DNA of 64,000 nucleotides from Marinomonas pollencensis (GTDB taxonomy: Bacteria; Pseudomonadota; Gammaproteobacteria; Pseudomonadales; Marinomonadaceae), in NCBI RefSeq assembly GCF_003387375.1, contig NZ_QUNG01000001.1, positions 144,414 to 208,413 of the forward strand, read 5' to 3'. Every line of letters starts with the position of its first letter. The first letter of the stretch is position 1. Positions 41,170 to 51,175 of this stretch are shown in pieces. Under the pieces are notes generated by a model. It saw only the letters and a list, made by a program, of their open reading frames with translations. It did no database searches and had not been told where the DNA came from. A program made the position numbers and the translations under genes.

Positions 41170-42111
41170 TTATGAAAGCGTGGTTTCAAACAGCTTAAGC
41201 AGACGCTCACTGTCTACTTCCATGCAAACTTGCGTCATTGGCACATCGTTCCAATGGGGCTCTGGGAATTCCATTCCCTGAGGCGCAAAAATAGTTTGCC
41301 CAATACCAATGCCTTCACACGCAACGCGTACTGCACCAAGCTCAACACCAAAAATACTTGGGTCCATAGCATAAGCAATGGTCGATGCATCGTGGAAGTA
41401 ACAGCCATTCATATCAAAGCGGCTGCTGTAAAAATTAATGTAATGTTGGGCGCAGTCATAGAGGAAACCACCTTCTTCAGGGTTGGCCTGCTTAATACGC
41501 TCTAATACTGTGTTATCTAGCAACACTTGGTGGGTCACATCAAGGCCAATCATGGTTACCTGCCAAGGCGCGGTAAAGACAGCGTCGGCGGCGTGTGGAT
41601 CGTTCATAATGTTGGCTTCTGCCACCGGCGATACGTTTCCGTATTCAATGGCGGTCCCCCCCATCAGAATAACTTCATCAACAAGGTTCGCCACTTCAGG
41701 GTCAAGTTCAAGGACTTTGGCCAAGTTACCAAGTGGTCCCAAAGCAATGATAGTCACTTCACCTGGGTACTCGCGTACCGTATCGACGATAAACTGGGCC
41801 GCACTTTTCTCAATCGCTTTGCCCTTTGGTGCCGGCCAGTTAATGTTACCAAAACCGTCGGCGCCATGAACAAAATCCGGATGCGGACGTGGCGCAATCG
41901 AAAACGGCACCGCCACCCCTTGGGCAACAGGCACATCGACGTTAGCGATTTCTGTCAGGGTAATGGCGTTTTGTGTGGCCAATTCTACCGGCACATTACC
42001 AAAAGTAGTTGTTAGCCCCAACACATCTAATTGTGGCGCTTGAAAGGCAAAAAAGATCGCCATAGCATCATCGATGCCGGGATCTGTATCAATAATAATT
42101 TTACGAGCCAT
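41170..42111 (-). CDS. Ribonucleoside hydrolase (IUNH family)
   Basis: This 313-residue enzyme hydrolyses nucleosides to base and ribose. The calcium-binding DTDPGIDDA at residues 8-16 is the family signature, followed by TTFGNVPVE, HGADGFGNINWP, the substrate strand ALGPLGNLAKVLELDPEV, and HDASTIAYAMDPSIF near the C-terminal His site. Whether it prefers pyrimidine, inosine-uridine or broad substrates (RihA/B/C types) cannot be told by eye. It is 21 bases downstream of a ribokinase gene, which fits use of the released ribose. Confidence 0.93.
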   Translation of the reverse strand: MARKIIIDTDPGIDDAMAIFFAFQAPQLDVLGLTTTFGNVPVELATQNAITLTEIANVDVPVAQGVAVPFSIAPRPHPDFVHGADGFGNINWPAPKGKAIEKSAAQFIVDTVREYPGEVTIIALGPLGNLAKVLELDPEVANLVDEVILMGGTAIEYGNVSPVAEANIMNDPHAADAVFTAPWQVTMIGLDVTHQVLLDNTVLERIKQANPEEGGFLYDCAQHYINFYSSRFDMNGCYFHDASTIAYAMDPSIFGVELGAVRVACEGIGIGQTIFAPQGMEFPEPHWNDVPMTQVCMEVDSERLLKLFETTLS

Positions 42112-42132
42112 ATTCGACTTCCTCTTTATAAA

Positions 42133-43044
42133 CTAAGCCTGTTTGGCTAAAAATTCGGTAACCTCAGCGCGACTAGGTATGGCCGACGCGGCACCCATTT
42201 TTGTGACACACAGCGCAGAAGCTGCGCACGCACGTCGAAGGGCAAGGGTCATGTCTTCGTCATTCATCAATGAAGACAAACAATAACCAATAAAGGTGTC
42301 CCCTGCTGCAGTCGTATCAACGGCTTCAACCGAGAAAGCCTCAACAAAAAGACTCTCAACGCTGACCCCCGCTTGCTGTTTAGGAAAGTAGCGAACCCCG
42401 GCTTTACCCAAAGTCATTAACACAGACAAGTCTGGGTATGCGTTAGGCAGCATTTTACTGGCGCTTTCTACATCACTTACCCCAAGCAAATCCATTGCTT
42501 CTACTTCATTGACTATCAACAGATCGACCCAGGGAAGCACTTTCTTGGTCAGCTCTGCATCCATCGGGGCTGGGTTAAAAGCAACCTTCACACCATGGGC
42601 TTGGGCCTGCTCCATGGTGTATTCGATGAGGTTGGTTTCATTTTGCAATAGCACCCAATCGCCGTCATTGGCCTGAGCCAATACCCCATCTACCTGTGCT
42701 TCTGTCAGGGCGTGATTCGCCCCTTGATATAGGATAATGGCGTTCTCAGCCGCCTTATTCAATTGGATGATAGCATGCCCTGTCGGCACCTCTAAACGGG
42801 CAATTAACTGGGTATCCACCCCCAACTCTGTCAGCTGATCCAACACCGCTTGGTCACTATGGTGTATTGCCCCAACGTGCTTAACATCAGCCCCCGCTTT
42901 GGCCAAAGCCACAGATTGATTGGCGCCTTTTCCGCCTAACAAACACTGATAATTTTGCGAGGCCATGGTTTCACCTGGACGCACGAAATGATCCACTTGA
43001 TAAAGGTGATCAAGATTGATCGAACCAAGGTTATAAATCGTCAT
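42133..43044 (-). CDS. rbsK: Ribokinase
   Basis: This PfkB-family sugar kinase (303 residues) phosphorylates ribose at O5. It shows the N-terminal NLGSINLDHLY and RPGETMASQNY, the GGKGANQSVALAKAG signature, NPAPMD, and the catalytic Asp in DTTAAGDTFIG. I use the ATG at 43044, preceded by GAAGAG; an upstream start 12 codons away is weaker. Paired with the nucleoside hydrolase downstream, it forms a two-gene nucleoside salvage operon: nucleoside to ribose to ribose-5-phosphate. No transporter or LacI-type regulator is adjacent. Confidence 0.92.
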   Translation of the reverse strand: MTIYNLGSINLDHLYQVDHFVRPGETMASQNYQCLLGGKGANQSVALAKAGADVKHVGAIHHSDQAVLDQLTELGVDTQLIARLEVPTGHAIIQLNKAAENAIILYQGANHALTEAQVDGVLAQANDGDWVLLQNETNLIEYTMEQAQAHGVKVAFNPAPMDAELTKKVLPWVDLLIVNEVEAMDLLGVSDVESASKMLPNAYPDLSVLMTLGKAGVRYFPKQQAGVSVESLFVEAFSVEAVDTTAAGDTFIGYCLSSLMNDEDMTLALRRACAASALCVTKMGAASAIPSRAEVTEFLAKQA

Positions 43045-43249
43045 AATTACTCTTCTTTTAAGGTCACGCTCACAGGGCATTTTGACTGCTGCGTTTTAAT
43101 CGCAAAGAATGCACTTAAGAGCACGCTTGCTGTCGCTCACGCCGAGATACGTCAGCCGGAAAAAACTAATCTGTAATCAAAACACTTTTTGCCCTTTATT
43201 CAAACAGAAAAATACCTGACCGATCGTAAAAACTTCGACAAAAAGATAA

Positions 43250-43287
43250 AAAAAACGCCTCATCTAACTAAAAATGAGGCGTTTTTT
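43250..43287 (-). terminator. Terminator of argG
   Basis: AAAAAACGCCTCAT pairs perfectly with ATGAGGCGTTTTTT (14 pairs, 10-base loop), 18 bases after the argG stop. Confidence 0.92.
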
Positions 43288-43305
43288 CGGAAAACGAAAA
43301 AGTGG

Positions 43306-44535
43306 TTACTTTTTATCTAAAAAGCCACGACCTTTCTGAGCAGCAATACGCATACGCAAAGCATTCAATTTAATGAAGCCTGCCGCGTCTTTTTGATCGT
43401 AAGCGCCCGCATCATCTTCAAAGGTTGCGATAGAGCTATCGAACAAGCTGTTTGGCGATTGACGACCAACCACTTCCACATTGCCTTTATACAATTTAAG
43501 GCGAACAGTACCGCTTACATGCTCTTGAGAAGTATCGATCAAGGCCTGCATCATACGACGTTCTTCTGACCACCAGAAACCGTTGTAAATGATTTTTGCG
43601 TAGCGTGGCATCATTTCGTCTTTCAAGTGCATCGCTTCACGGTCAAGGGTAATAGACTCGATCGCACGGTGCGCTTTCATCATGATGGTGCCACCAGGTG
43701 TTTCATAACAACCACGAGCTTTCATACCAACAAAACGGTTTTCGACGATATCAACACGACCAATACCATTTGCTCCACCGATCTTGTTCAATGTCTCAAG
43801 CATGGTCGCTGGAGATAGGGCTTCACCATTCAATGAAACTGGGTCACCTTTTTCGTAACCGATTTCGATGTAGGTTGCTTCATTTGGTGCATCTTCAGGA
43901 GACACAGACCAACGCCACATATCTTTTTCAGCTTCTAACCAAGGATCTTCTAGTTGATCACCTTCGTAGGAGATGTGAAGCAGGTTCGCATCCATTGAGT
44001 AAGGAGATTTTTTCTTCTTAGTAGAGAAATCAACAGGGATCTTGTGCTCTTCACAGTATGCCATTAGGGTTTCGCGGGAAGTCAGATCCCACTCACGCCA
44101 AGGCGCAATCACTTTAACGCCTGGTTTCAGTGCGTAAGCACCTAGTTCAAAACGAACTTGGTCATTACCTTTACCGGTTGCACCGTGGGAAATAGCATCA
44201 GCGCCAGTTTCGTTTGCGATCTCAATTAAGCGCTTCGCAATCAGAGGACGAGCAATAGAAGTACCTAGAAGGTATTCGCCTTCATAAATGGTGTTGGCAC
44301 GGAACATTGGAAAAACGAAATCGCGGACAAATTCTTCACGCAAATCTTCGATGTAGATTTCCTTAATACCCAACGCTTGAGCTTTAGCGCGAGCTGGTTC
44401 AACTTCTTCACCCTGACCCAAATCAGCGGTAAAGGTAACCACTTCACAGTTATACTCTTCTTGAAGCCACTTCACGATTACGGAAGTATCCAGGCCGCCA
44501 GAATAGGCAAGCACTACCTTCTTCACGTCAGACAT
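43306..44535 (-). CDS. argG: Argininosuccinate synthase
   Basis: ArgG joins citrulline and aspartate with ATP, the penultimate step of arginine synthesis. The 409-residue enzyme has the ATP-pyrophosphatase P-loop [10 protein letters not shown] near residues 10-19, [25 protein letters not shown] and the citrulline-binding region. I start at the ATG at 44535 ([14 protein letters not shown]), which has GAGGAG upstream. The order argG-motY-rnt resembles pseudomonads. No ARG box was identified. A terminator follows. Confidence 0.96.
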   Translation of the reverse strand: MSDVKKVVLAYSGGLDTSVIVKWLQEEYNCEVVTFTADLGQGEEVEPARAKAQALGIKEIYIEDLREEFVRDFVFPMFRANTIYEGEYLLGTSIARPLIAKRLIEIANETGADAISHGATGKGNDQVRFELGAYALKPGVKVIAPWREWDLTSRETLMAYCEEHKIPVDFSTKKKKSPYSMDANLLHISYEGDQLEDPWLEAEKDMWRWSVSPEDAPNEATYIEIGYEKGDPVSLNGEALSPATMLETLNKIGGANGIGRVDIVENRFVGMKARGCYETPGGTIMMKAHRAIESITLDREAMHLKDEMMPRYAKIIYNGFWWSEERRMMQALIDTSQEHVSGTVRLKLYKGNVEVVGRQSPNSLFDSSIATFEDDAGAYDQKDAAGFIKLNALRMRIAAQKGRGFLDKK

Positions 44536-44658
44536 TATCTCTATTCTCCTCAACGATATCACGCTTTATGCCCATGCTTTAAAAGCAGTACAAGGCGGCG
44601 TAAATGATTTTCAAAAGTGGCGCTAAGTGTAAGATTTCGTAACTTTCTTAGCAAGTAA

Positions 44659-44702
44659 AAAGCCCCTAACCATGAAGATAATCAGGTGAATTTAGGGGCT
44701 TT
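44659..44702 (-). terminator. Terminator of motY
   Basis: AAAGCCCCTAA pairs with TTAGGGGCTTT around a 22-base loop, 41 bases after the motY stop on the minus strand. Confidence 0.75.
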
Positions 44703-44742
44703 ATGTTATTCACTAAGCGAATCGATGGTTTTCAACTCGACA

Positions 44743-45630
44743 TTACTCGTCGTTTATTTTTTCTAGGCGTATTGTCACCCGCCGATTTCGGTCACGACCT
44801 TGAGCGGAATTATTGCTCACCGCAGGGTAACGATCGCCATGATAGCGCGAGATAATTTTGTCGACTGGCACGCCTTTCTTTAATAAATACGTGGTGACTT
44901 TTTCCGCTCTTGCCTTTGACAATTCGCGGTTATCACGCCGTGAGCCCACATTATCGGAGTGGCCATCGATATAAATATATTGCACACTTGGATCATTCGA
45001 CACATACAAGGCAACCAGATCTAGACGGCGCTTTGTGCCTTCTGTTAAATCCGCATGGCCACTAGGAAACAAGGCGGCGGTACGGGCAATTTGCTCGTAA
45101 TTCACTGGCAACAAGGAAGACAAACAACGACGAAATTCATCGTAAGCCGGAGCGAAATTAATGTTCGATAAACTGACCTCAACGGTTTCACGACGATTTT
45201 CCCAAGCGCTGCCTGCTAGCGCTGGCTGGCGCCCTTTGTCTAAGCTGGTGAGCATTTTTTCTGCCACTCGGCCACCCACTTCGACGGTTAAACCATAACC
45301 AGGATAAGGCAGGATATCCAAGGTCTCAGGCTTTATACCAGGCGACCAGTTTGGCGCTTGGGAAATAATATACACTTGGCCTGGCCCCATTTTTTCGTTT
45401 TCCGGCTTTAACACAAACTTCATTGGCTCACCCGCTTCTTTTATAAAGTGGCCTTCGCCATAATTCGGCACTGGGTGGGTCAAGCTACAGGAGAATATAT
45501 TGCCAGATAACAGCCATTTCGAATCGGTAATATTCGATTGGTAGTGGGTCAATGCACTTGCCTGACTCACAGGCAAGAGAGTCCCTAAGACAAAAAAACT
45601 ACGAATTAACAGTTGTTGGGTAATTCCCAT
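44743..45630 (-). CDS. motY: Sodium-type flagellar stator-ring protein MotY
   Basis: MotY forms the T-ring at the flagellar basal body with its C-terminal OmpA-like domain bound to peptidoglycan. The 295 residues equal Vibrio MotY in length. There is a signal peptide (FFVLGTLLPVSQASA), a MotY N-terminal domain with WLLSGNIFSCSLTHPVPNYGEG-like sequence (residues about 39-60), and an OmpA domain with IYIDGHSDNVGSRRDNRELSKARA and GRDRNRRVTIRL. It is divergent from rnt, an association also known from Vibrio and Pseudomonas. Flagellar genes proper are not in the window. A generic OmpA-family role is the alternative, but N-terminal likeness and synteny favour MotY. Confidence 0.88.
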   Translation of the reverse strand: MGITQQLLIRSFFVLGTLLPVSQASALTHYQSNITDSKWLLSGNIFSCSLTHPVPNYGEGHFIKEAGEPMKFVLKPENEKMGPGQVYIISQAPNWSPGIKPETLDILPYPGYGLTVEVGGRVAEKMLTSLDKGRQPALAGSAWENRRETVEVSLSNINFAPAYDEFRRCLSSLLPVNYEQIARTAALFPSGHADLTEGTKRRLDLVALYVSNDPSVQYIYIDGHSDNVGSRRDNRELSKARAEKVTTYLLKKGVPVDKIISRYHGDRYPAVSNNSAQGRDRNRRVTIRLEKINDE

Positions 45631-45724
45631 TTAGAGATCTCGTTCAAGCATTATCAATTGTGTTATCATCCGATCCTATCTACCCCGTCATTCTTGAGCA
45701 AGTGGCAGAATTAAGGACCTTCTT

Positions 45725-46393
45725 TTGTCAAACCATGAAATCAAAGATCGATTCCGCGGCTTCCTACCGATTGTTATCGACGTCGAAACCGCAGGCTTTA
45801 ATCAAAAAACCGATGCATTATTAGAAATCGCAGCAAGCATTCTAAGAATGGATGAAAATGGCGAGCTTTTTATCCATGAAACCTTGGAATTTCTAGTCAA
45901 ACCTTTTGAAGGAGCAAACCTAGAAAAAGCCGCTTTGGATTTTACTGGTATCGACCCGTTTGATCCAGAAAGACCACACATTGAAGAAAGTGAAGCGCTT
46001 ACGCAGATCTTCACCAAAGTGCGTAAAGAACTCAAATCTGTAGGTTGTAAACGCGCTATTTTAGTGGGTCACAACGCGGCATTCGATCACGGCTTTCTCA
46101 ATGCTGCTATCGAACGAGCAGAGATAAAACGCAACCCGTTCCACCCTTTCTCTAGTTTTGACACAGCCAGCCTTGCAGGCTTGGTTTTTGGTCAGACAGT
46201 ATTAGCGAAAGCCTGTGAAGCGGCGGCCATTCCATTTAATAACGCTGAGGCCCATTCCGCAAAATACGACACGGAAAAAACCGCAGAATTATTTTGTGAA
46301 ATGGTAAACCGTTTGAAACGTTTAGGCGGTTGGCCCCTCGTTGAGCCTGAAATGGAAGAATCCATGGAAGCCATCTTTAACGCCGGTAAGTAA
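45725..46393 (+). CDS. rnt: Ribonuclease T
   Basis: RNase T trims the 3' ends of tRNA and other stable RNAs. The 222 residues have the DEDDh exonuclease motifs: Exo I in [10 protein letters not shown], Exo II around [13 protein letters not shown] and Exo III with [12 protein letters not shown], plus the [13 protein letters not shown] stretch typical of RNase T. The start is TTG at 45725, eight bases after AAGGA; no in-frame ATG competes. It is divergent from motY with about 94 bases between them. Confidence 0.95.
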   Translation: MSNHEIKDRFRGFLPIVIDVETAGFNQKTDALLEIAASILRMDENGELFIHETLEFLVKPFEGANLEKAALDFTGIDPFDPERPHIEESEALTQIFTKVRKELKSVGCKRAILVGHNAAFDHGFLNAAIERAEIKRNPFHPFSSFDTASLAGLVFGQTVLAKACEAAAIPFNNAEAHSAKYDTEKTAELFCEMVNRLKRLGGWPLVEPEMEESMEAIFNAGK

Positions 46394-46603
46394 CAGCAAG
46401 ACGCGAGCCTGAGACAGCAAAAGAAGCACCATTTTGCGTGTATCAGGCACGCTATTTCCTTGAGCGACAATAAAACGGCGTAACCAAGCGGTCCATTGTC
46501 GACCTTTTCTCAACGACTTGTTACTACTAGTCAGTAAAGTGCAAAGCAACTAGCATTAGCAGTCAAAGCAACGTTAGAATATTTTTCAACGTGACGCATA
46601 ATC

Positions 46604-46999
46604 ATGGGCGATAACATGCAAGGGAAACGAATTTTTTTCATTATTTTAGGCTGGTTCTCGCTCATTACCGGCATCATAGGGATATTTCTGCCGTTACTGC
46701 CTACCACGCCCCTCGTTTTATTGGCGGCATGGTGCTTTTCTAAGTCGTCAGAACGCTTCCATAATTGGCTCCTTGAGCACAAATATTTTGGCCCTATACT
46801 TCGTGATTGGCAATCTTCCGACGGCATTCCTAAACGCGCTAGAAACCGTGCTATCGCATTTATGTGGCTTGGTATGGCAATATCCATCATGATTGTTGGG
46901 CGTTTCTGGGCCACACTATGTTTAGTATTAATCGGCTTAGCCGTCAGCGTCTATTTATTACGCATGCCGACAAGAACGGAACCCGATAAACCTTCTTAA
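46604..46999 (+). CDS. DUF454 (YbaN-like) inner-membrane protein
   Basis: This 131-residue protein fits DUF454: an N-terminal helix with GWFSLITGIIGIFLPLLPTTP-type sequence, AAWCFSKSSERFHNWLLEH, YFGPILRDWQ, and two further helices near the C-terminus. The function of the family is not known. ATG codons at 46604 and 46616 are both possible; neither has a strong ribosome site. It precedes the DUF748 gene by 33 bases on the same strand and may share its transcript. Confidence 0.85.
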   Translation: MGDNMQGKRIFFIILGWFSLITGIIGIFLPLLPTTPLVLLAAWCFSKSSERFHNWLLEHKYFGPILRDWQSSDGIPKRARNRAIAFMWLGMAISIMIVGRFWATLCLVLIGLAVSVYLLRMPTRTEPDKPS

Positions 47000-47032
47000 C
47001 ACCATCATTCTAGGCAAACAGGCAAGAAGACT

Positions 47033-50000
47033 ATGAAGAGACCTTGGCGCAATTACCTTATCATCCCAAGCATCAGCCTATTCATTATTATTTTTGTAAC
47101 CTGGTTGCTTACGCCTATTATTGGTAAGCACTACTTAATTAAATACTTTGCCGAACAAGGAGAAGATGCCAGCCTTGCCAAGCTGTCAGTGGACTTCTTC
47201 CCACCTAAGGTCAGCTTAGAAGCGCTCGAAGTGACTCAGGACGGCCAGCAAACGCTCGCGCTCGATAATCTGACCTTGGGCATTCGCCTACTCCCCCTCT
47301 TTAGCAAACACATTTACGTCACCGACGCCGATATTGACGGCCTCACCCTCGATGTAAAACAGCAACAACAACGCTGGTTTGTCGCCGGCATCGATTTGTC
47401 TCAATATCAGCAACAAGCTGAACAAGAAACGACTGAGAAAGAAGCAACAGAAGACCACAGCACGCCTTGGTCAGTCAGCGTGCCAAGCTTTCGCTTTACC
47501 GACAGCGCAGTGCATTTAGCACGTCAATTAGACGATCAAAGTTCCCCATTAAAAGACACGCTGACCATTAATCAACTGGCGATTGATGACCTACATGGTG
47601 CGGGCCTCGATTGGCAAGGGGATATCCAGCTCAATGCGCTGCTTAATAACGCTCAATTTAGGCTAAGCAGCGAGATCAAATACACGCCTCATTCAGCCAA
47701 TGCTCACTTAATGCTCGGCAACAACCGCCTCCCCATAGAGGATTTTTCCCATTTTCTTCCTGCCCCTTATCAACAAGGTCGTGGGGTCATTTCTATTAAT
47801 GGCGAACTGGCGTTATCGTTTTTAGCAAACGACGCTCTTTCTTCCTATTCCTTAAGCCAATCTAACCTCACAATAAACACCGACGAGCTGGCGCTACCGC
47901 TTGGAAATGCCATGTCTGTGCGCAGTAAAAAAACCCAGCTGGATTTATCAGACCTCTCCGTAACCTTCAGCACGGACACCGCAGTGACCGCTTCTGGAAA
48001 ACTCATGTTAACGAGCCAAGACAGCGCCTTTGTCCAAGATCAAAACTTGCTGGCCTATCAAGATTTGGAACTGCAGTCGGCGCTCGTCGTAAAACGCCAA
48101 CAGGCGAGCAACGACATAAAAAGCCAACAAACCAAAATTCGCTTACAAGGCGTTAAGGCGAAACAAGATAATCAGCAAGTCGATGTGGCAGACTTACAAG
48201 TCACTCTCGACGACTTTTTGGCTAATATCCAAGATGATATATCGCGCATCAAACTTAATGGTCAGGTGTCTAGCCGCCTTAGCGAATTGTCTGCGCAGCT
48301 GCCAGATGAACAAACCGCACAACTCGAAAGTGTCGCGCTTCAGCTACCTTTTGAAATCAGCAAAACCCCAACCGAGCTGTCAGCCAATAGCGAAGAAAGC
48401 CATGCCGCCATAAAGGGACTTTCTGTTGCACTGACGTCTTTATTACTGAATAACGAGAGCACAGACCTTAGCCTCTCCAAGCTAAGTGCAAAACAAACCA
48501 CAGACGAACAAACTTCGTTGGCATTCGACAGCAAAATAACCAGTGCGGGGCTCTTTGCGCAACAGGCGGACAATCAGATCGCCTACCAAACGCTTGATTG
48601 GAGTAACTCACTTCACCTCTCACAGAAGCAACAGAGCACGGACATCAACAGCCAGCTTTTTGATTTGGCCATCAAGCAGCTCAAGCTGGATCAAGAAGGC
48701 ACTATACACTCGACACTAGGCGCCACCACATTGACCGCGGAACAGCTTGATGTTCACTTAGAAAATCAACAAGAGCCTAAGATTTCTGGCCATAAGATCA
48801 ACCTAACAAGCAACGATATGGACAGCAAACTCTCCCCTGAGAAGCGAGCAGCGGCTTGGGACAGCGCCAATCTAGCCAACCTTGAGCTGGTACAGCAAGG
48901 CAAGGATTTCACGGCGCAGCTGGCACAGCTTGTGATAAAAAACCTTGTCGTATCAAGCCCCCTAAAAGGCGATAACCCCACACCACTAGCAACCTTAAGC
49001 CATCTAGAGATCAACCAAGTTAATGCCAATCAGGCTGGTGCAAACATCAAAAGCATCGCCACCCAAGACTTAATCAGTAATGTATTAATGGACAAAGAGC
49101 GCCGCATTACTAACCTGGTATTTATCGACCCCAAACAGCAAACACCCCCTGCAGCTGCGACCTCTAATCCAGCAGCACCAAAAGAAAAAGACGCCAAGAA
49201 AGTCCTCACCACCCAAGAAGCGGCCCAACAACCTGCCTTTAAAGCCCCTTATTACATTATTCTTGATGCCTTTGATTTAACCGGCCAATCCAGCGTTCAC
49301 TTAGAAGACAATGGCGTAAAACCGGCGTTAAGACGCACCCTAGACATTAGTAAGCTGTCACTTAGAAACCTCAACACAAAAGACCCTGAACAAGCCGCAA
49401 CCTTGGCGGTTGAGCTGAAACATGGCAAGTACTCTACCCTAGATGGCGATCTTAAGATTTGGCCCATGGCCGATGAACTGACCATGCAAAGCGAGCTAAA
49501 AGTCTCCCAAGCCGAGCTACCGCCTTACTCCCCTTACATTGCCAGTGTGCTGGGCTACCAGATCGATTCTGGCCAGCTCAATCTAGATTTAAAACTGGAT
49601 GCAGAGCAAGGAGAGCTTAGCGGTAACAGCCACCTAGTACTCAAACAGTTCGACCTTGGTGGCAGTTACGAAAGCGGCTCAGCGATCAAAGCTGGGGTCA
49701 TTCCACTGAATATGGCAGTCAGCGCGCTTAAAGACAGCGATAATAATATTGACCTAGATATTCCCTTGTCTGGCAACATCGACAGCCCGTCCTTTGGCTG
49801 GGGCGACTTCCTCTTCATTCCGGTGAAAAAGGCCTTGTTCCAAGCATCCAGCAGCTATCTATTACAAACCTTTGTGCCTTATGCCAATGTTATTACTGTG
49901 GCGCAGTTTGCCAGCGATCAATTATTGAAAATACGCGTCCAACCATTGATTTATAAGCCTCAGGAAATCAGTGTGGACGGCGATCAGACTGTTTTCTTAA

Positions 50001-50269
50001 AGCAACTGGTTGCGCTCTTAAAAGACAAGACGCAAAGCGAATTAAGAATATGTGGGGTAGCCAACTACCAGGACATCGAGCTGGAACAACCACCAGCAAG
50101 TGTAGATGAACAAATGAGACACCAAGCCAATGCCCTCGCTGAAGCACGAGCCCATCATTTAAAAGATTACTTGGTTAGCCAAGACATAGACTCAGCAAGA
50201 CTGTTCATTTGCTCTCCTGAACTGGACTTTTCGAAAAACAGCCAGCCACGGGTCGAACTGAACTTCTAG
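47033..50269 (+). CDS. DUF748/AsmA-like envelope protein, very large
   Basis: This 1078-residue protein has one N-terminal membrane helix (YLIIPSISLFIIIFVTWLL) and a long periplasmic body of repeated beta-strand segments of the AsmA/DUF748 type. The family-typical YYIILDAFDLTGQSSVHLED and DLDIPLSGNIDSPSFGWGD lie towards the C-terminus. The last about 90 residues (GDQTVFLKQLVALLKDKTQ... LRICGVANY, EARAHHLKDYL) resemble the OmpA-like end found in DUF748 proteins. AsmA-like proteins are thought to bridge lipids across the periplasm; that role is extrapolated here. A terminator follows the stop. Confidence 0.82.
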   Translation: MKRPWRNYLIIPSISLFIIIFVTWLLTPIIGKHYLIKYFAEQGEDASLAKLSVDFFPPKVSLEALEVTQDGQQTLALDNLTLGIRLLPLFSKHIYVTDADIDGLTLDVKQQQQRWFVAGIDLSQYQQQAEQETTEKEATEDHSTPWSVSVPSFRFTDSAVHLARQLDDQSSPLKDTLTINQLAIDDLHGAGLDWQGDIQLNALLNNAQFRLSSEIKYTPHSANAHLMLGNNRLPIEDFSHFLPAPYQQGRGVISINGELALSFLANDALSSYSLSQSNLTINTDELALPLGNAMSVRSKKTQLDLSDLSVTFSTDTAVTASGKLMLTSQDSAFVQDQNLLAYQDLELQSALVVKRQQASNDIKSQQTKIRLQGVKAKQDNQQVDVADLQVTLDDFLANIQDDISRIKLNGQVSSRLSELSAQLPDEQTAQLESVALQLPFEISKTPTELSANSEESHAAIKGLSVALTSLLLNNESTDLSLSKLSAKQTTDEQTSLAFDSKITSAGLFAQQADNQIAYQTLDWSNSLHLSQKQQSTDINSQLFDLAIKQLKLDQEGTIHSTLGATTLTAEQLDVHLENQQEPKISGHKINLTSNDMDSKLSPEKRAAAWDSANLANLELVQQGKDFTAQLAQLVIKNLVVSSPLKGDNPTPLATLSHLEINQVNANQAGANIKSIATQDLISNVLMDKERRITNLVFIDPKQQTPPAAATSNPAAPKEKDAKKVLTTQEAAQQPAFKAPYYIILDAFDLTGQSSVHLEDNGVKPALRRTLDISKLSLRNLNTKDPEQAATLAVELKHGKYSTLDGDLKIWPMADELTMQSELKVSQAELPPYSPYIASVLGYQIDSGQLNLDLKLDAEQGELSGNSHLVLKQFDLGGSYESGSAIKAGVIPLNMAVSALKDSDNNIDLDIPLSGNIDSPSFGWGDFLFIPVKKALFQASSSYLLQTFVPYANVITVAQFASDQLLKIRVQPLIYKPQEISVDGDQTVFLKQLVALLKDKTQSELRICGVANYQDIELEQPPASVDEQMRHQANALAEARAHHLKDYLVSQDIDSARLFICSPELDFSKNSQPRVELNF

Positions 50270-50286
50270 CACACCCTTGTGGTACC

Positions 50287-50318
50287 AAAGGCCAAGCCAG
50301 CTACATGGGTTGGCCTTT
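50287..50318 (+). terminator. Terminator of the DUF748 gene
   Basis: AAAGGCCAA pairs with TTGGCCTTT across a 14-base loop, followed by TT and C, 17 bases after the stop. Confidence 0.8.
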
Positions 50319-50562
50319 TTCGTCTGTTAACGCCGTCAATATTTGGTAAGACTCAGCCTTAAACCGCAAAACCTTTTGCAACAAATCTTCATGCCATTGC
50401 CTTTCGTAGAGCTTCCCTTTTATTGTAGTGATCTGGGTTAAACGATTAACCTCGGCTTAATCGTCATCAAGCCTATTTAGCAAAACAAAGTTTGACCCAC
50501 ATCAAGCGTTCTGTTGGCTCTCTCACGTAATCTAGTCATAGAACATACATAAGGAGCACACT

Positions 50563-50826
50563 ATGCCGATCGAAAACCATACCTTGGTCAATGAACTGCC
50601 TGAATTTAAAGACACAATCCACCAGCTTAAAATGACGGATGCACACTTTAAAAAACTGTTCGAAGAATATAACTTTCTTACCGAAGAAATTGAGAAGATG
50701 GAAAAGGAAATTGTCCTCACCAGCACCTTCCAAGAAGAAGAGTTTAAAAAGCGCCGACTGCTGTTAAAAGACAGCTTAGTGAATTACCTAAAAAACGCCA
50801 CTGAACAAAAAACCGCGTCCGCTTAG
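50563..50826 (+). CDS. DUF465 (YdcH-like) coiled-coil protein
   Basis: This 87-residue protein fits DUF465: HTLVNELPEFKDTIHQLKMTDAHFKKLFEEY, then EEIEKMEKEI, and the basic end FKKRRLLLKDSLVNYL. It is almost entirely helical and probably forms a coiled-coil hairpin in the cytoplasm. The function of YdcH is not known. An AAGGAG precedes the ATG at 50563. About 293 bases separate it from the DUF748 gene, and repeats follow it. Confidence 0.88.
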   Translation: MPIENHTLVNELPEFKDTIHQLKMTDAHFKKLFEEYNFLTEEIEKMEKEIVLTSTFQEEEFKKRRLLLKDSLVNYLKNATEQKTASA

Positions 50827-50838
50827 CACCAGCCCTGA

Positions 50839-50938
50839 CTCTGGAACTGTCACTCGCCTTGCTCTGGAGCTGTCACTCGCTCTGGCTCTGGAATTGTCTC
50901 TCGCTCTCCCCCTTACTTCAAGGGGGAGCTGGAGGGGG
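50839..50938. repeat. Mosaic repeat, copy 1
   Basis: Three 22-24 base units (CTGGAACTGTCACTCGC and variants) at about 50839-50905 are followed by hairpin CTCCCCCTT-acttc-AAGGGGGAG (50906-50928) and CTGGAGGGGG. The same order recurs once at 53417-53473, so the two copies flank the siderophore receptor in direct orientation. Confidence 0.85.
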
Positions 50939-51087
50939 TTATGCTCTTGAACTTGCACTGTCACTTGATCTTGTGGGTCGGTCTTTAGGCCGACGCGGAA
51001 GTCATGACACACAAACCACCAGCAGCCACCCACTTACCCCGATGGCCGCGCAGCGGACACAGACCAACAAAACGCTCACTGACACGC

Positions 51088-51120
51088 AAGGCAATGCTGT
51101 TGGTCAACACATTGCCTTTT
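51088..51120 (+). terminator. Strong terminator before the siderophore receptor
   Basis: AGGCAATG and TGTTG pair with CAACA and CATTGCCT, with a short loop and one unpaired C, followed by TTTTTT. It would stop read-through from the repeat region into the Fur-controlled gene. Confidence 0.85.
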
Positions 51121-51175
51121 TTGTCCATTAACAATACAAAAACCAGAATTATGGAGGAAAAGCGAATTATTTATT

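Noticed and set aside
50788..51033. Minus-strand open frame with repeated SRAR-type residues
   Set aside because: It is the translation of the mosaic repeat and has no ribosome site or domain.
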